The notes: a model not told the origin generated them from the letters alone. Positions 6,562 to 13,881 are shown, counted from the stretch's first letter. The stretch is DNA of 26,379 nucleotides from Phycisphaerae bacterium (GCA_021736615.1 JAIPFN010000095.1:1-26379), one strand, 5' to 3'. A program made the numbers and translations.

Positions 6562-6930
6562 ATGGATCAAGCGGCTTTTCTGGAATTAAAACGTCGAACA
6601 ATTGTTAAATCGCTTATCTGGCGTGTAATAGGTATCGTCTGGACATGGATAGGTGCCTATTTTATTTTGGTGCATATGCCGGAAAAATTTAGAACCGCAA
6701 CTTTAATGGCCATAGCCATAGCTGTATACCATCATTCTACACGTATAATCATGTACTATATATATGAGCGTATATGGAGTAGAATCTTATGGGGCAGAGT
6801 TAGCAAAGATAAATTGGAAACAGTCGCAATTTCTGCAAAAACAAAACTGCTCTGGATAATTATTGTAACATTAAGCCTGGTCTTGATCTTTTTCCTGATA
6901 CTTTACGTTACTCCTATGATGAAAAAATGA
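6562..6930 (+). CDS. DUF2061-family membrane protein
   Basis: A 122-residue protein with the DUF2061 pattern: basic start and K-S-L-I-W-R-V-I-G (14-22), a first membrane helix to about residue 38, a second helix containing AIAVYHHSTRIIMYYIYE, and the family ending ERIWSRILWGR. An extra third membrane helix (about 93-117) extends past the family core. AAAGGA eight bases upstream is a good ribosome site. The function of DUF2061 is unknown. The gene is enclosed by the two copies of the recR 3' duplication, and a hairpin-repeat copy follows its stop by about 75 bp. Confidence 0.86.
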   Translation: MDQAAFLELKRRTIVKSLIWRVIGIVWTWIGAYFILVHMPEKFRTATLMAIAIAVYHHSTRIIMYYIYERIWSRILWGRVSKDKLETVAISAKTKLLWIIIVTLSLVLIFFLILYVTPMMKK

Positions 6931-6960
6931 ATTTAATTCTTATGTTTATTCTATGATCGA

Positions 6961-7030
6961 ATAATCCAACAGACACGAAGCCCGGCAAGACCACTAAATT
7001 GCCCATCTTCTGGTAAATGTACCGGGAATT
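6961..7030 (+). repeat. Hairpin repeat copy A
   Basis: Begins ATAATCCAACAGACACGA and ends in the family hairpin at 7007-7028: CTTCTGGTA, loop AATG, TACCGGGAA. Eight of nine pairs form, including G-U pairs. Its 3' end abuts the start of recR duplication unit 2 exactly, so it marks that junction. Confidence 0.7.
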
Positions 7031-7130
7031 TACCCGGCTTGCGAGGGGGCCGCCATCGGGGTCAAACATTGAATTTGCCAGCGGCAAGATACTGGCTGAC
7101 GCGATCATGGGGCGATCTACCTTGGAATAG
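7017..7130 (+). pseudogene. recR 3'-end fragment (37-codon open frame)
   Basis: From the ATG at 7017, formed by the loop and arm of hairpin repeat A, the frame encodes MYREF and then the last 32 residues of RecR with two replacements (Leu to Pro, Ala to Thr) and a TAG in place of TAA. Against recR, seven substitutions fall in the shared codons; five are silent, including the stop change. There is no Shine-Dalgarno and the HhH, zinc and Toprim domains are missing, so it cannot act as RecR. It is either a relic of a second recR copy or a segmental duplication; translation is not excluded. Confidence 0.8.
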
Positions 7131-7380
7131 CACGAGTAAATACCACCTGGCATTACAGACAGACCCTCGAAAAAGTTTACCATTGGTTTACCAAAATTAC
7201 ACCGACTTTGAGCTTGCGAAATTTTATATATCTATTATATCTTTTGAAGTCTATTATTCCAGCTTGCTATCGAGGGTTCTTCGCGATTCTCTTTATACTA
7301 GACCCGGTGTGTATATTTGGTTGAGTTTTCGGTTACTTCAATTTTTCTTTAAGATTTGGCTGTATTGCTGCGAGGAAATT
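7030..7380 (+). repeat. Duplication unit 2: recR 3' end plus spacer
   Basis: This is the second copy of 6196-6540. After the recR fragment the spacer is diverged, with insertions and deletions, but short blocks such as GAGCTT, CTTGCTATC and the 27-base box at 7353-7379 remain collinear. Apart from the fragment I see no gene between 6931 and 7455. Confidence 0.82.
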
Positions 7381-7404
7381 GCTTAACCGCGGATTTTGCA
7401 GATA

Positions 7405-7492
7405 ACGCGGATTAAAATGAGGACACCACAGCAGGCACAGTACAAGCTAAATTGCCTATCTTCCGGTAATTATACCGGGTGTCTTTAATTGA
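7405..7492 (+). repeat. Hairpin repeat copy B (long form)
   Basis: Starts ACGCGGATTAAAATGAGGA, continues with CAGCAGGCACAG, and ends with the hairpin at 7460-7481: CTTCCGGTA, loop ATTA, TACCGGGTG. It shares its long 5' part with copy D. Its hairpin overlaps the last ten codons and stop of the membrane-protein gene on the other strand. Confidence 0.75.
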
Positions 7493-8025
7493 GCCTTTGT
7501 TTTGCCTATACAAATTCTGACGATACCAAAACCTGACATACTTATCAGAAAACCAACCAAAAACAGCATATTCGCAGTACTGCCAATGGACCCTTTACCT
7601 ATCACAGTAAGTGCGAGTCTCCAGAATACTGCGATTGTCAATAAAATCACACCCAACCCAGCGCAAATATTACCGCCCCACATCCAAACATGCTGCGATC
7701 TGCTCATTTTCTGCTTTGCTTCGGCGATCTGCTCTCTCGTTATAAAATTACGAGCAAGTGGAGTATCGGGTTTACCCTTGAATCCACCAGTCATCCAACG
7801 CCAGTAAGGGATATATAGCCAGCGAATCTCAAGATAATGCAGCCACATACCTGCCATAAGAAGCATTGTACTAATGAATACAACAAGGCCAGCCAAGGCA
7901 AATAGTTCCCGTGTTTGACTATCAGGGCTATGGATATACCAGTATATCACAAAGCCTTCAAAGCATGCAAGGCCCGCTAAAACAACAGAAGTCAATGTTA
8001 AGGCAACTTTTGAAAAGCGTCTCAT
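7456..8025 (-). CDS. Four-helix membrane protein of unknown function
   Basis: A 189-residue protein. The ATG at 8025 is chosen because AAGGAG stands seven bases before it; an in-frame ATG at 8055 lacks such a site. Four membrane helices are visible: near residues 7-30 (VALTLTSVVLAGLACFEG), 40-65, 115-140 and 150-172. Between helices two and three lies a polar loop with WRWMTGGFKGKPDTP and a basic helix. The final residues LKTPGIITGR and the stop are encoded by a dispersed hairpin repeat, so the natural C-terminus may have been replaced. I do not recognise a family. It faces away from the surrounding plus-strand genes. Confidence 0.72.
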   Translation of the reverse strand: MRRFSKVALTLTSVVLAGLACFEGFVIYWYIHSPDSQTRELFALAGLVVFISTMLLMAGMWLHYLEIRWLYIPYWRWMTGGFKGKPDTPLARNFITREQIAEAKQKMSRSQHVWMWGGNICAGLGVILLTIAVFWRLALTVIGKGSIGSTANMLFLVGFLISMSGFGIVRICIGKTKAQLKTPGIITGR

Positions 8026-8143
8026 AAGTGATCTCCTTGAATTGGATATTTTCATTCTACTACCAATATAGACGTGATTATAGAGGGGACGTTACAGAAA
8101 AAAACAAAAAAACATGGTTTTTATGTTTTTTGGGCAAATAAAA

Positions 8144-8157
8144 GACTTCCGGAAGTC
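8144..8157. promoter_or_regulatory. Perfect 14-bp palindrome GACTTCCGGAAGTC
   Basis: A perfect palindrome without spacer, 119 bp upstream of the membrane-protein start and preceded by A-rich sequence. It may be a protein-binding site, or a short stem followed by GTTATTTT acting as a weak plus-strand terminator. Just left, AAAAAACAT (8107-8115) and ATGTTTTTT (8123-8131) form a second AT-only inverted repeat. Confidence 0.35.
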
Positions 8158-8239
8158 GTTATTTTGCATATTTTCTTGAATTTGCTGCTTTATGATTGAA
8201 TATTCGGAGCCTTATGCCGAAAAAACGGCCATGATTTAA

Positions 8240-8316
8240 ATAATCCAGCAGGCACGAGACCTAATTACAGCATTAAACTACCTATCTTCCGGTAATTATA
8301 CCGGGAGTCTTTTAAT
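8240..8316 (+). repeat. Hairpin repeat copy C
   Basis: Starts ATAATCCAGCAGGCACGAG, like copy A, and ends with the best-paired hairpin at 8286-8307: CTTCCGGTA, ATTA, TACCGGGAG, followed by TCTTTTAATT. The nine-pair stem plus T-rich tail resembles an intrinsic terminator on the plus strand. Confidence 0.78.
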
Positions 8317-8318
8317 TT

Positions 8319-8406
8319 ACGCGGATTAAAATGAGGATACCGCAGCAAGCATGGTACAAGACAATTAACTATCTTTCGGCGATTGTACCGAGAGGTAGAG
8401 TAATTT
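8319..8406 (+). repeat. Hairpin repeat copy D (long form)
   Basis: Follows copy C almost directly. It starts ACGCGGATTAAAATGAGGA, as in copy B, with CAGCAAGCAT, and ends in a diverged hairpin at 8373-8394 (CTTTCGG...CCGAGAG). The altered third and fourth positions still pair (T-G and T-A). It lies 39 bp upstream of a consensus promoter. Confidence 0.68.
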
Positions 8407-8432
8407 GTTTAAAGCCGCAGGGAAGGAAAATG

Positions 8433-8461
8433 TTGACAATTGATGTAGATTGTTGTATAAT
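8433..8461 (+). promoter_or_regulatory. Consensus sigma-70 promoter for the beta-helix gene
   Basis: TTGACA (8433-8438), a 17-base spacer and TATAAT (8456-8461) match the housekeeping consensus at all 12 positions. Transcription should begin near 8468, leaving a leader of about 130 bases. Confidence 0.85.
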
Positions 8462-8467
8462 TATCGG

Positions 8468-8599
8468 CATCTCACAGAGAAAATCATATCTTTAACTATG
8501 CGAATAGCTATTTCAGATTACATACTCCTCTGGGGTGACTGCGTAGAACTCGAGAATGCAGCTAATTACTACCACTAAATTTGTTTGGGAATGATTATT
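8468..8599 (+). other. Long 5' leader of the beta-helix gene
   Basis: This is the inferred untranslated leader. CTGCGT (8539-8544) pairs with ATGCAG (8556-8561) around an 11-base loop containing CTCGAG. I match it to no known riboswitch class. The rest of 8026-8599 holds hairpin repeats C and D, AT-rich inverted repeats and the promoter, but no gene. Confidence 0.35.
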
Positions 8600-9733
8600 A
8601 TGAAAAAAATGATTTTGATATTAGGATTTTTGTTGTCAGTGGCAGGTTTTGTTTATGCAGGCAACCTTGAACCTACGGCAGCCCCTGGCTCTACTATGAA
8701 GACTCTTGATCAGGTTGAACCTCGGATCGTCATCTCAGATGCTACTACGCCAGGGGATTTGACTTGCAGTTATAAAATTACCCAGCCCGGATCGTATTAT
8801 CTAGCTGGTAACTTAACGAGTAACTTTAAGCATGGCATTTTGATTTCTTCCAGTGACGTTACTATTGATCTTGAGGGGTACAGAATTTACTCTTCATGGG
8901 CTCTTGCTCCTATAGGTTCTAATTTTAATTTCGATGGCATATCGATTGAATCCGGATTAAGTAATATTGAAATAAAAAATGGTTCGATTATCAGTAATGA
9001 TGCCACCACTAAGCTTGGAACATACAGCGGTTTTAGACACGGTATTTCCGGGGACGCAACTCCATTATCAAATGATATTGATATTAAAAATGTTAAAATT
9101 CATAATTGCAGGGTAAGTGCCATTCTTTTGCCTGGGGATCGCATCAGAATTGAAAAATGCAAAATAGTAGGCAACTTTTTAAACCCAAGTGATAATTATG
9201 GTTACGTTATTAGAACAGGTGGATCAAGTGAAATTTCTAACAATATAGTTTCAGGAAATGGTATTTCAACAGATGCGGCAGTCTATGTTATCAGAGCTTC
9301 AAAAAACTCCAGGATTTTAAACAATGTAGTAACGGAAAACGGTAAAGATTCCACAGACTTCGTATATGGAATTTCTGCTGACGACTATTCAATTATTTCT
9401 GGAAATGCGGTTAATTACAACGGTGAAAATGCTGGGGGTCTAGTTCGTGGCATTTCTGCAGGGGCCAAATGTAGAATTATCGGCAACACGGCCAATAATA
9501 ATGGCTACCTTTGTCAACTACGCACACAGGGGTTTTATGCGAGGGAAGGTTGTTTGATAACTGACAATGTGGTCTGTGATAATAATCTTTCCGCTACTGG
9601 TGCTAGTCCGGGTTACGGAATTGAAACTTCCAGGAATTGCCTTATTGATCGCAATATGATAAGTGGTAATAATGGCGCTAATCTGTATGCTCTGATACCA
9701 AAGACAATTGGAACAAATCATACTGAAGAATAG
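8600..9733 (+). CDS. Secreted right-handed beta-helix protein
   Basis: A 377-residue exported protein. Starts at 8585 (TTG), 8591 and 8600 are possible; 8600 is chosen because GGGA lies nine bases upstream and it gives a clean signal peptide (MKKMILILGFLLSVAGFVYA). After an N-terminal part with TQPGSYYLAGNLTSN come at least nine parallel beta-helix coils with Asn ladders, for example IEIKNGSIISN, IRIEKCKIVGN, SEISNNIVSGN, RILNNVVTENG and CLIDRNMISGNNG. This fold is shared by pectate lyases and NosD-like proteins. No catalytic triad can be assigned and no dockerin segment is seen. It is driven by a consensus promoter and followed 42 bp later by another secreted protein. Confidence 0.85.
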   Translation: MKKMILILGFLLSVAGFVYAGNLEPTAAPGSTMKTLDQVEPRIVISDATTPGDLTCSYKITQPGSYYLAGNLTSNFKHGILISSSDVTIDLEGYRIYSSWALAPIGSNFNFDGISIESGLSNIEIKNGSIISNDATTKLGTYSGFRHGISGDATPLSNDIDIKNVKIHNCRVSAILLPGDRIRIEKCKIVGNFLNPSDNYGYVIRTGGSSEISNNIVSGNGISTDAAVYVIRASKNSRILNNVVTENGKDSTDFVYGISADDYSIISGNAVNYNGENAGGLVRGISAGAKCRIIGNTANNNGYLCQLRTQGFYAREGCLITDNVVCDNNLSATGASPGYGIETSRNCLIDRNMISGNNGANLYALIPKTIGTNHTEE

Positions 9734-9775
9734 AAACGACTCTTAAGGAAACCTTAATTTAATAAGGATTTTACA

Positions 9776-10375
9776 ATGAAGAAACTTATTTTATTTTTGC
9801 TTCTAGTGATTTGCTCATACGCTAATGCAGAAAACATTGATCCTTATGTTGATGGTTCAAAGTTTGCATACGCTGAAAATGTCGGATGGATAAACTTTGA
9901 TCCTGGCCAGGGAACTGGCGTGCAGGTTTCTTCGTCAAGCGTCGAGGGGTTTGTGTGGTCGGAAAATATCGGCTGGATTAATCTTTCACCAACTAACTAT
10001 GGCGGGGTCTTCAATGATGGTAATGGGAATTTTAGCGGCTTTGCCTGGGGCGAAAATGTCGGATGGATCAACTTCAATCCAACTGTGCCCGATGATGGAA
10101 ATGACTATGGCGTTAAGATTGCCTCTGATGGTCGTTTGTCAGGATATGCCTGGGGTGAAAATATCGGCTGGGTTAACTTTGGTATAGTTGAAAGCTATGT
10201 AGTTATTTGCAAGGTTGGCATTGAAGATTTACATAACTTCATGAATCAATGGCTTGAAACGGGGGCTGGCCTTGATGCAGATATTGATAATACAAATAAG
10301 GTCGACATGCAGGACTATGCTGCATTTGCAGGCTATTGGATGACATTTTGTCCAGATGCATGGCAGTTGAAATAA
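9776..10375 (+). CDS. Secreted protein with W-x-E-N-[VI]-G-W-[IV]-N repeats and dockerin-like end
   Basis: A 199-residue exported protein with AAGGA seven bases before ATG. The signal peptide is MKKLILFLLLVICSYANA, cleaved before ENIDP. Four tandem units follow: YAENVGWINF, VWSENIGWINL, AWGENVGWINF and AWGENIGWVNF, spaced about 30-40 residues apart and separated by Gly/Asp/Asn-rich turns. From about residue 145 a dockerin-like region begins: a helix with NFMNQWL, then DADIDNTNKVDMQDYAAFAG and YWM. I recognise the repeat from other secreted bacterial proteins but know no assigned function. It probably shares the transcript of the beta-helix gene. Copy F of the hairpin repeat lies in the gap to the convergent transporter gene. 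Confidence 0.82.
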   Translation: MKKLILFLLLVICSYANAENIDPYVDGSKFAYAENVGWINFDPGQGTGVQVSSSSVEGFVWSENIGWINLSPTNYGGVFNDGNGNFSGFAWGENVGWINFNPTVPDDGNDYGVKIASDGRLSGYAWGENIGWVNFGIVESYVVICKVGIEDLHNFMNQWLETGAGLDADIDNTNKVDMQDYAAFAGYWMTFCPDAWQLK

Positions 10376-10437
10376 GGAAAATTAAAAGACTCCCGATATA
10401 ATTACCGGAAGATGGGTGGTTTTGGGTAAATTAAAGG
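10376..10437 (-). repeat. Hairpin repeat copy F (inverted), terminator-like for abgT
   Basis: On the minus strand the hairpin at 10411-10390 reads CTTCCGGTA, ATTA, TATCGGGAG, then TCTTTTAATTTT. The C-to-T change turns a G-C pair into G-U and keeps the stem. It lies between two convergent genes and has a good shape for an intrinsic terminator of the transporter gene. Confidence 0.72.
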
Positions 10438-11979
10438 TTAAGTGGTCCACAGAAGTGGTCCGCCGGGGCCGAGGGGTAATCCGAAGGCCATCCAGAGACA
10501 CAGCATTATAATCCAGGAGATCAGCAGGAATATTGAGTAGGGCATCATGGTTGCTATGATGGTGCCTATTCCGTTTTTTTCGTCGTACTTCTGGGTGAAG
10601 GCGACGATTAGGGCGAAGTAACTCATCATGGGGGTGATCAGGTTTGTCGCGGAATCGCCGATGCGAAAAGCAACCTGGGTTAGTGCCGGGTGGTAGCCGA
10701 GCAGCATGAACATGGGCACGAACACGGGTGCCATTATAGCCCATTTGGCCGAGGCAGAGCCCATGAATAAGTTGATAAAACCGGCAAGGACGACGAAGGC
10801 TACGATCAAGGGGATGCCGGTCAGGCCGACGTCCTTTAGGAATTCGGCTCCGTGAATGGCGAGGATGATACCAAGTCTGCTGTATTTGAAAAAGTATACA
10901 AATTGAGCGGCAAAGAAGACCAGGACTATGTAATTGAGAAAGGGCTTGAGGCTGTTGACAATATGTTTCATGCAGTCTTTATCGCTTCTGACAGTGCCGG
11001 CGATAATGCCGTAAATCAGGCCGGGTACCAGAAAGAACAGCAGAATACCGATGATGATGCCGGAAAAGAAGGGAGAATCGAGCAGGCTGTTGGTTTCGGG
11101 GTTTCGAAGTACGGCTCCATCTGGAACTACCGCCAGGGCAAGGATGGCGATGACGAAAATCAGTCCGATGAGGGCGCCTATCAGGCCCTTGTTCTGCCGC
11201 GGTGTAAGGGGCTTTAGAGAAACTATGGGCGCCGGGCCGGAATATTTACCAAGCCTGGGGACGACTATCTTTTCGGTTACGAACGTGCCGACTATGGTAA
11301 TCATAACGGTGGAGGCACACATGAAATAGTAATTGACCACGGGATTGACTTTTTGGGCCGGGTCGATGATCTGTGCGGCGGCTTCTGAGAGGCCGGCCAG
11401 GATAGTGTCGTTGGCGCCTATCATGAAATTTGCACCGAACCCGCCGCTGACTCCGCAAAAGGCGGCGGCAAGACCGGCAAGGGGATGTCTTCCGATAGCA
11501 TGGAAGATCATGGCGCCTAACGGGATTAAGATGACATAGCCGACGCCTTCGCCTATTGATGACAGGACACCGGCTAAGACGATTGCCGCGGTAATCAGAC
11601 GGGCCGGAGCATGCAGGACAAGAGCCTTAATCATTGCCCCAAAAAGTCCGGAGCCTTCGGCAATGCCGATCCCTATCATGGCCGTCAGGGCGTAGCCCAG
11701 CGGGGGGAATTTGACAAAGTTGGTCATTATATTAGTGTACATCCACCTGAGACCGTCTCCGCTGAGGAGGTTATTGGCGGTGATTACGGACTGGTCGGCG
11801 GGGTGAACGGCTTGTGCGGAAAATACCTCGGCAATCCAGGAGGCCAGGACAACGAGCAGGGCCAGTAACGCGAAAAGCGTGGCCGGATGCGGGAGCTTGT
11901 TTCCTGCAAACTCGATAAAGTCCAACGCCTTCTTTGGTGACCGTTTGATAATTGACAGTGTTTTATACAACATCGCCAT
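10438..11979 (-). CDS. AbgT-family transporter
   Basis: A 513-residue multi-helix membrane protein of normal AbgT length. Recognisable parts are the N-terminal GNKLPHPATLFALLALLV, the re-entrant region IGEGVGYVILIPLGAMIFHAIGRHPLAGLAAAFCGVSGGFGAN (shown by its start IGEGVG near 142 and end GGFGAN near 183), and the C-terminal FMGSASAKWAIMAPVFVPMF with FRIGDSATNLITPMMSYF. The family includes AbgT (p-aminobenzoyl-glutamate uptake) and MtrF (antimetabolite efflux), so direction and substrate cannot be fixed. AAGGAG lies three bases before the first ATG and nine before an in-frame ATG at 11973; the latter may be the true start. It stands alone between secreted-protein genes, facing the opposite way. 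Confidence 0.93.
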   Translation of the reverse strand: MAMLYKTLSIIKRSPKKALDFIEFAGNKLPHPATLFALLALLVVLASWIAEVFSAQAVHPADQSVITANNLLSGDGLRWMYTNIMTNFVKFPPLGYALTAMIGIGIAEGSGLFGAMIKALVLHAPARLITAAIVLAGVLSSIGEGVGYVILIPLGAMIFHAIGRHPLAGLAAAFCGVSGGFGANFMIGANDTILAGLSEAAAQIIDPAQKVNPVVNYYFMCASTVMITIVGTFVTEKIVVPRLGKYSGPAPIVSLKPLTPRQNKGLIGALIGLIFVIAILALAVVPDGAVLRNPETNSLLDSPFFSGIIIGILLFFLVPGLIYGIIAGTVRSDKDCMKHIVNSLKPFLNYIVLVFFAAQFVYFFKYSRLGIILAIHGAEFLKDVGLTGIPLIVAFVVLAGFINLFMGSASAKWAIMAPVFVPMFMLLGYHPALTQVAFRIGDSATNLITPMMSYFALIVAFTQKYDEKNGIGTIIATMMPYSIFLLISWIIMLCLWMAFGLPLGPGGPLLWTT

Positions 11980-12028
11980 GAACTCCTTACTCGAAGATGT
12001 GCAATTTGTTACTATATAACTCTATTAT

Positions 12029-12063
12029 AAGTGACAATTAATTTAATATGAGTATAGTCACTT
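12029..12063. promoter_or_regulatory. Inverted repeat in the abgT upstream region
   Basis: AAGTGAC (12029-12035) and GTCACTT (12057-12063) are perfect arms with a 21-base AT-rich spacer. The left arm touches a minus-strand TATAAT (12029-12024), the likely -10 of the transporter gene, for which no good -35 is seen. A regulator bound here would overlap the polymerase site. Confidence 0.4.
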
Positions 12064-12129
12064 CCACGAAAATGTCAAAAGTTCATACGAAAAGTTATAC
12101 GATTTTATTTGAACCGCTTTACTCTTTAA

Positions 12130-12206
12130 TACCTATGAGAAAGCAACGCTCACTGAAACGGCAAAATTGTTTATCTTTCGGTAAATATACCGGGAGTCTT
12201 TAATTC
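12130..12206 (+). repeat. Hairpin repeat copy E
   Basis: Only the 3' part is well kept. The hairpin at 12175-12196 reads CTTTCGGTA, AATA, TACCGGGAG, then TCTTTAATT. A T-G replaces the C-G pair at stem position four. It ends three bases before the -35 element of the GLUG gene promoter. Nothing else is supported in 11980-12315 besides the promoters and the inverted repeat. Confidence 0.7.
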
Positions 12207-12208
12207 AA

Positions 12209-12237
12209 TTGACATTACGAAATCATTTTGGTACAAT
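12209..12237 (+). promoter_or_regulatory. Sigma-70 promoter for the GLUG-repeat gene
   Basis: TTGACA (12209-12214), a 17-base spacer and TACAAT (12232-12237) match 11 of 12 consensus positions. Transcription should begin near 12244, about 72 bases before the start codon. Confidence 0.8.
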
Positions 12238-12315
12238 GTTTTTCTTAATTTTGTTTAGGTCAGTAGTTTTTATTCTGGCCTATATTAACCTTAGATATCT
12301 GCTTGGAGTGTGATG

Positions 12316-13881
12316 ATGAAAAGAGTTCGGGTGATTTTGTGCGCATCGTTTGTGTTGTTTGTTTATGGTTCAGCTTTTGTTGACGGTGCCGTGCTTTCCG
12401 GCGAGGGCAGTTCCGCCAATCCTTATCTTATCGACAATCTTGCAGATTTTAATGTGTTTGCGAATCCGGCTAACGCTGCGACTTACTGGGCGTCCGGTGT
12501 CCATGTTAAACTTACAAATAATATCAGCCTGGCCGGTTTGTCTTATGAAACCGCTGTTATCGCTCCGAGCACGGTTTTTAACAACTTTAACTTTTATGGA
12601 ACACCCTATAAAGGTTCATTCAACGGCAGTGGTTTTGAAATATCCGGTATGACTATCAATGATAATGGTGCCGGGAATTCGTTTATCGGCTTGTTCGGCA
12701 GTATTGAAGGCGGGGTTGTTGAGAATCTTGGTGTTGTGAATTGTTCAATTGATGTCGGATTTCAAAGCGATTCCGCCAACCAAACTATATCGAATCTGGG
12801 CTTACTAGGCGGCCGTTTATTCGGCGGGTCCGTCATAAACTGCTATTCAACAGGTACTTTGAAAGCAACCGCACATGGCAGTCAGCAGGCAAACGCTATT
12901 AAAATCGGCGGAATGTTCGGCTCATTTGAAGGTACGATGAGTGATAGCTATTCTTCCTGTACGTTAACGGTTTCAGGGGTCTGCGGTTATTATATGCAGC
13001 TTAATTACATTGGGGGGCTGTGCGGTTTATCCGAGTATGGTTCGATCAGTGACAGTTATGCAACTGGGGCGGTTACAGTAACTGCATCCAAGGGTCTTGA
13101 TTCAAGTCCGTATATCGGACATAAAATTTATTCGATTGGGGGATTGTGCGGTCAGAACGAAGTAATTATCAAGAAATGTTATTCTTCCGGTCCGGTTCAA
13201 TGCAGTTCAAACAGCTTTTCAGATTCGACTTTGCAAAATATAGGAGGATTGATCGGGAATAACCTTTATGGTCCGGTTAGTGACAGCTATACGACAAGTT
13301 CTGTTTCTGCTATCGCGTTAGCGGATCGACGGTTTGCACACTGTCGTGAAATCGGGGGACTGATAGGTTATAATAAGCAGACACTTACGAATTGTTACTC
13401 TGCGGCAGCGTTTTCGACGGAAGTGAGTTCAGGGAACCCGCTCGCCGAATACGAAGGCAATCAGGGCGGGTTGTGCGGTTACAATTCGGGTACTGTTACT
13501 GCTTGTTTCTGGGATAAAGATGTTTCCGGTATGACTGATGGCGTTGGCAATGTTAATCCTGACCCTGCCGGTGTTACAGGTAAGTCAACCGGCGAGATGG
13601 GTGTTGAGAGTTTGTATACCTCCGCGGGCTGGGATTTTGATTTGTCAGACGGTTCTGCGGATTGGAAGATGTCCGGGGGATACCCCAAGCTGACCTGGGA
13701 GGCTGCTTACACGGTTGGTCTTGAAGAATTTGCAATGCTGGCTGAGTACTGGCAGATGACTGGTTGCGATGCAGGTTTGGCTTGTGATGCAGCTGACTGG
13801 TACGACGATGGAACGATCAACGTGCTCGATTTGCTGCAGCTTGCTAAAAGCTGGATGGGTGCCGAAATAATATTGGAGTAA
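12316..13881 (+). CDS. Secreted GLUG-repeat protein with dockerin-like end
   Basis: A 521-residue exported protein. The ATG at 12316 is chosen from three adjacent in-frame starts because GGAG lies seven bases upstream. The signal peptide is about 22 residues (MKRVRVILCASFVLFVYG...). Next comes the usual entry motif GEGSSANPYLIDNLADF. Several GLUG units follow, for example GGLCGLSEYGSISDSYATG, GGLCGQNEVIIKKCYSSG, GGLIGNNLYGPVSDSYTTS, GGLIGYNKQTLTNCYS and GGLCGYNSGTVTACFWD. A W-x-M-S-G-G-Y-P-K-L element and two helices with FAMLAEYWQ and DLLQLAKSWM around DDGTINVLD make a dockerin-like end. GLUG proteins are found in adhesins and IgA-protease-like surface proteins. Likely role is surface binding or matrix; the ligand is unknown. 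Confidence 0.86.
   Translation: MKRVRVILCASFVLFVYGSAFVDGAVLSGEGSSANPYLIDNLADFNVFANPANAATYWASGVHVKLTNNISLAGLSYETAVIAPSTVFNNFNFYGTPYKGSFNGSGFEISGMTINDNGAGNSFIGLFGSIEGGVVENLGVVNCSIDVGFQSDSANQTISNLGLLGGRLFGGSVINCYSTGTLKATAHGSQQANAIKIGGMFGSFEGTMSDSYSSCTLTVSGVCGYYMQLNYIGGLCGLSEYGSISDSYATGAVTVTASKGLDSSPYIGHKIYSIGGLCGQNEVIIKKCYSSGPVQCSSNSFSDSTLQNIGGLIGNNLYGPVSDSYTTSSVSAIALADRRFAHCREIGGLIGYNKQTLTNCYSAAAFSTEVSSGNPLAEYEGNQGGLCGYNSGTVTACFWDKDVSGMTDGVGNVNPDPAGVTGKSTGEMGVESLYTSAGWDFDLSDGSADWKMSGGYPKLTWEAAYTVGLEEFAMLAEYWQMTGCDAGLACDAADWYDDGTINVLDLLQLAKSWMGAEIILE

Noticed and set aside
6196..7130. Integrative element with recR 3'-end attachment sites
   Set aside because: The repeats resemble such sites, but homology continues into the spacer and there is no integrase; a segmental duplication is simpler, so I did not annotate att sites.
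7039..7386. Plus-strand open frame of 115 codons over the duplicated recR end
   Set aside because: It is out of frame with the recR fragment and crosses decayed spacer; no ribosome site.
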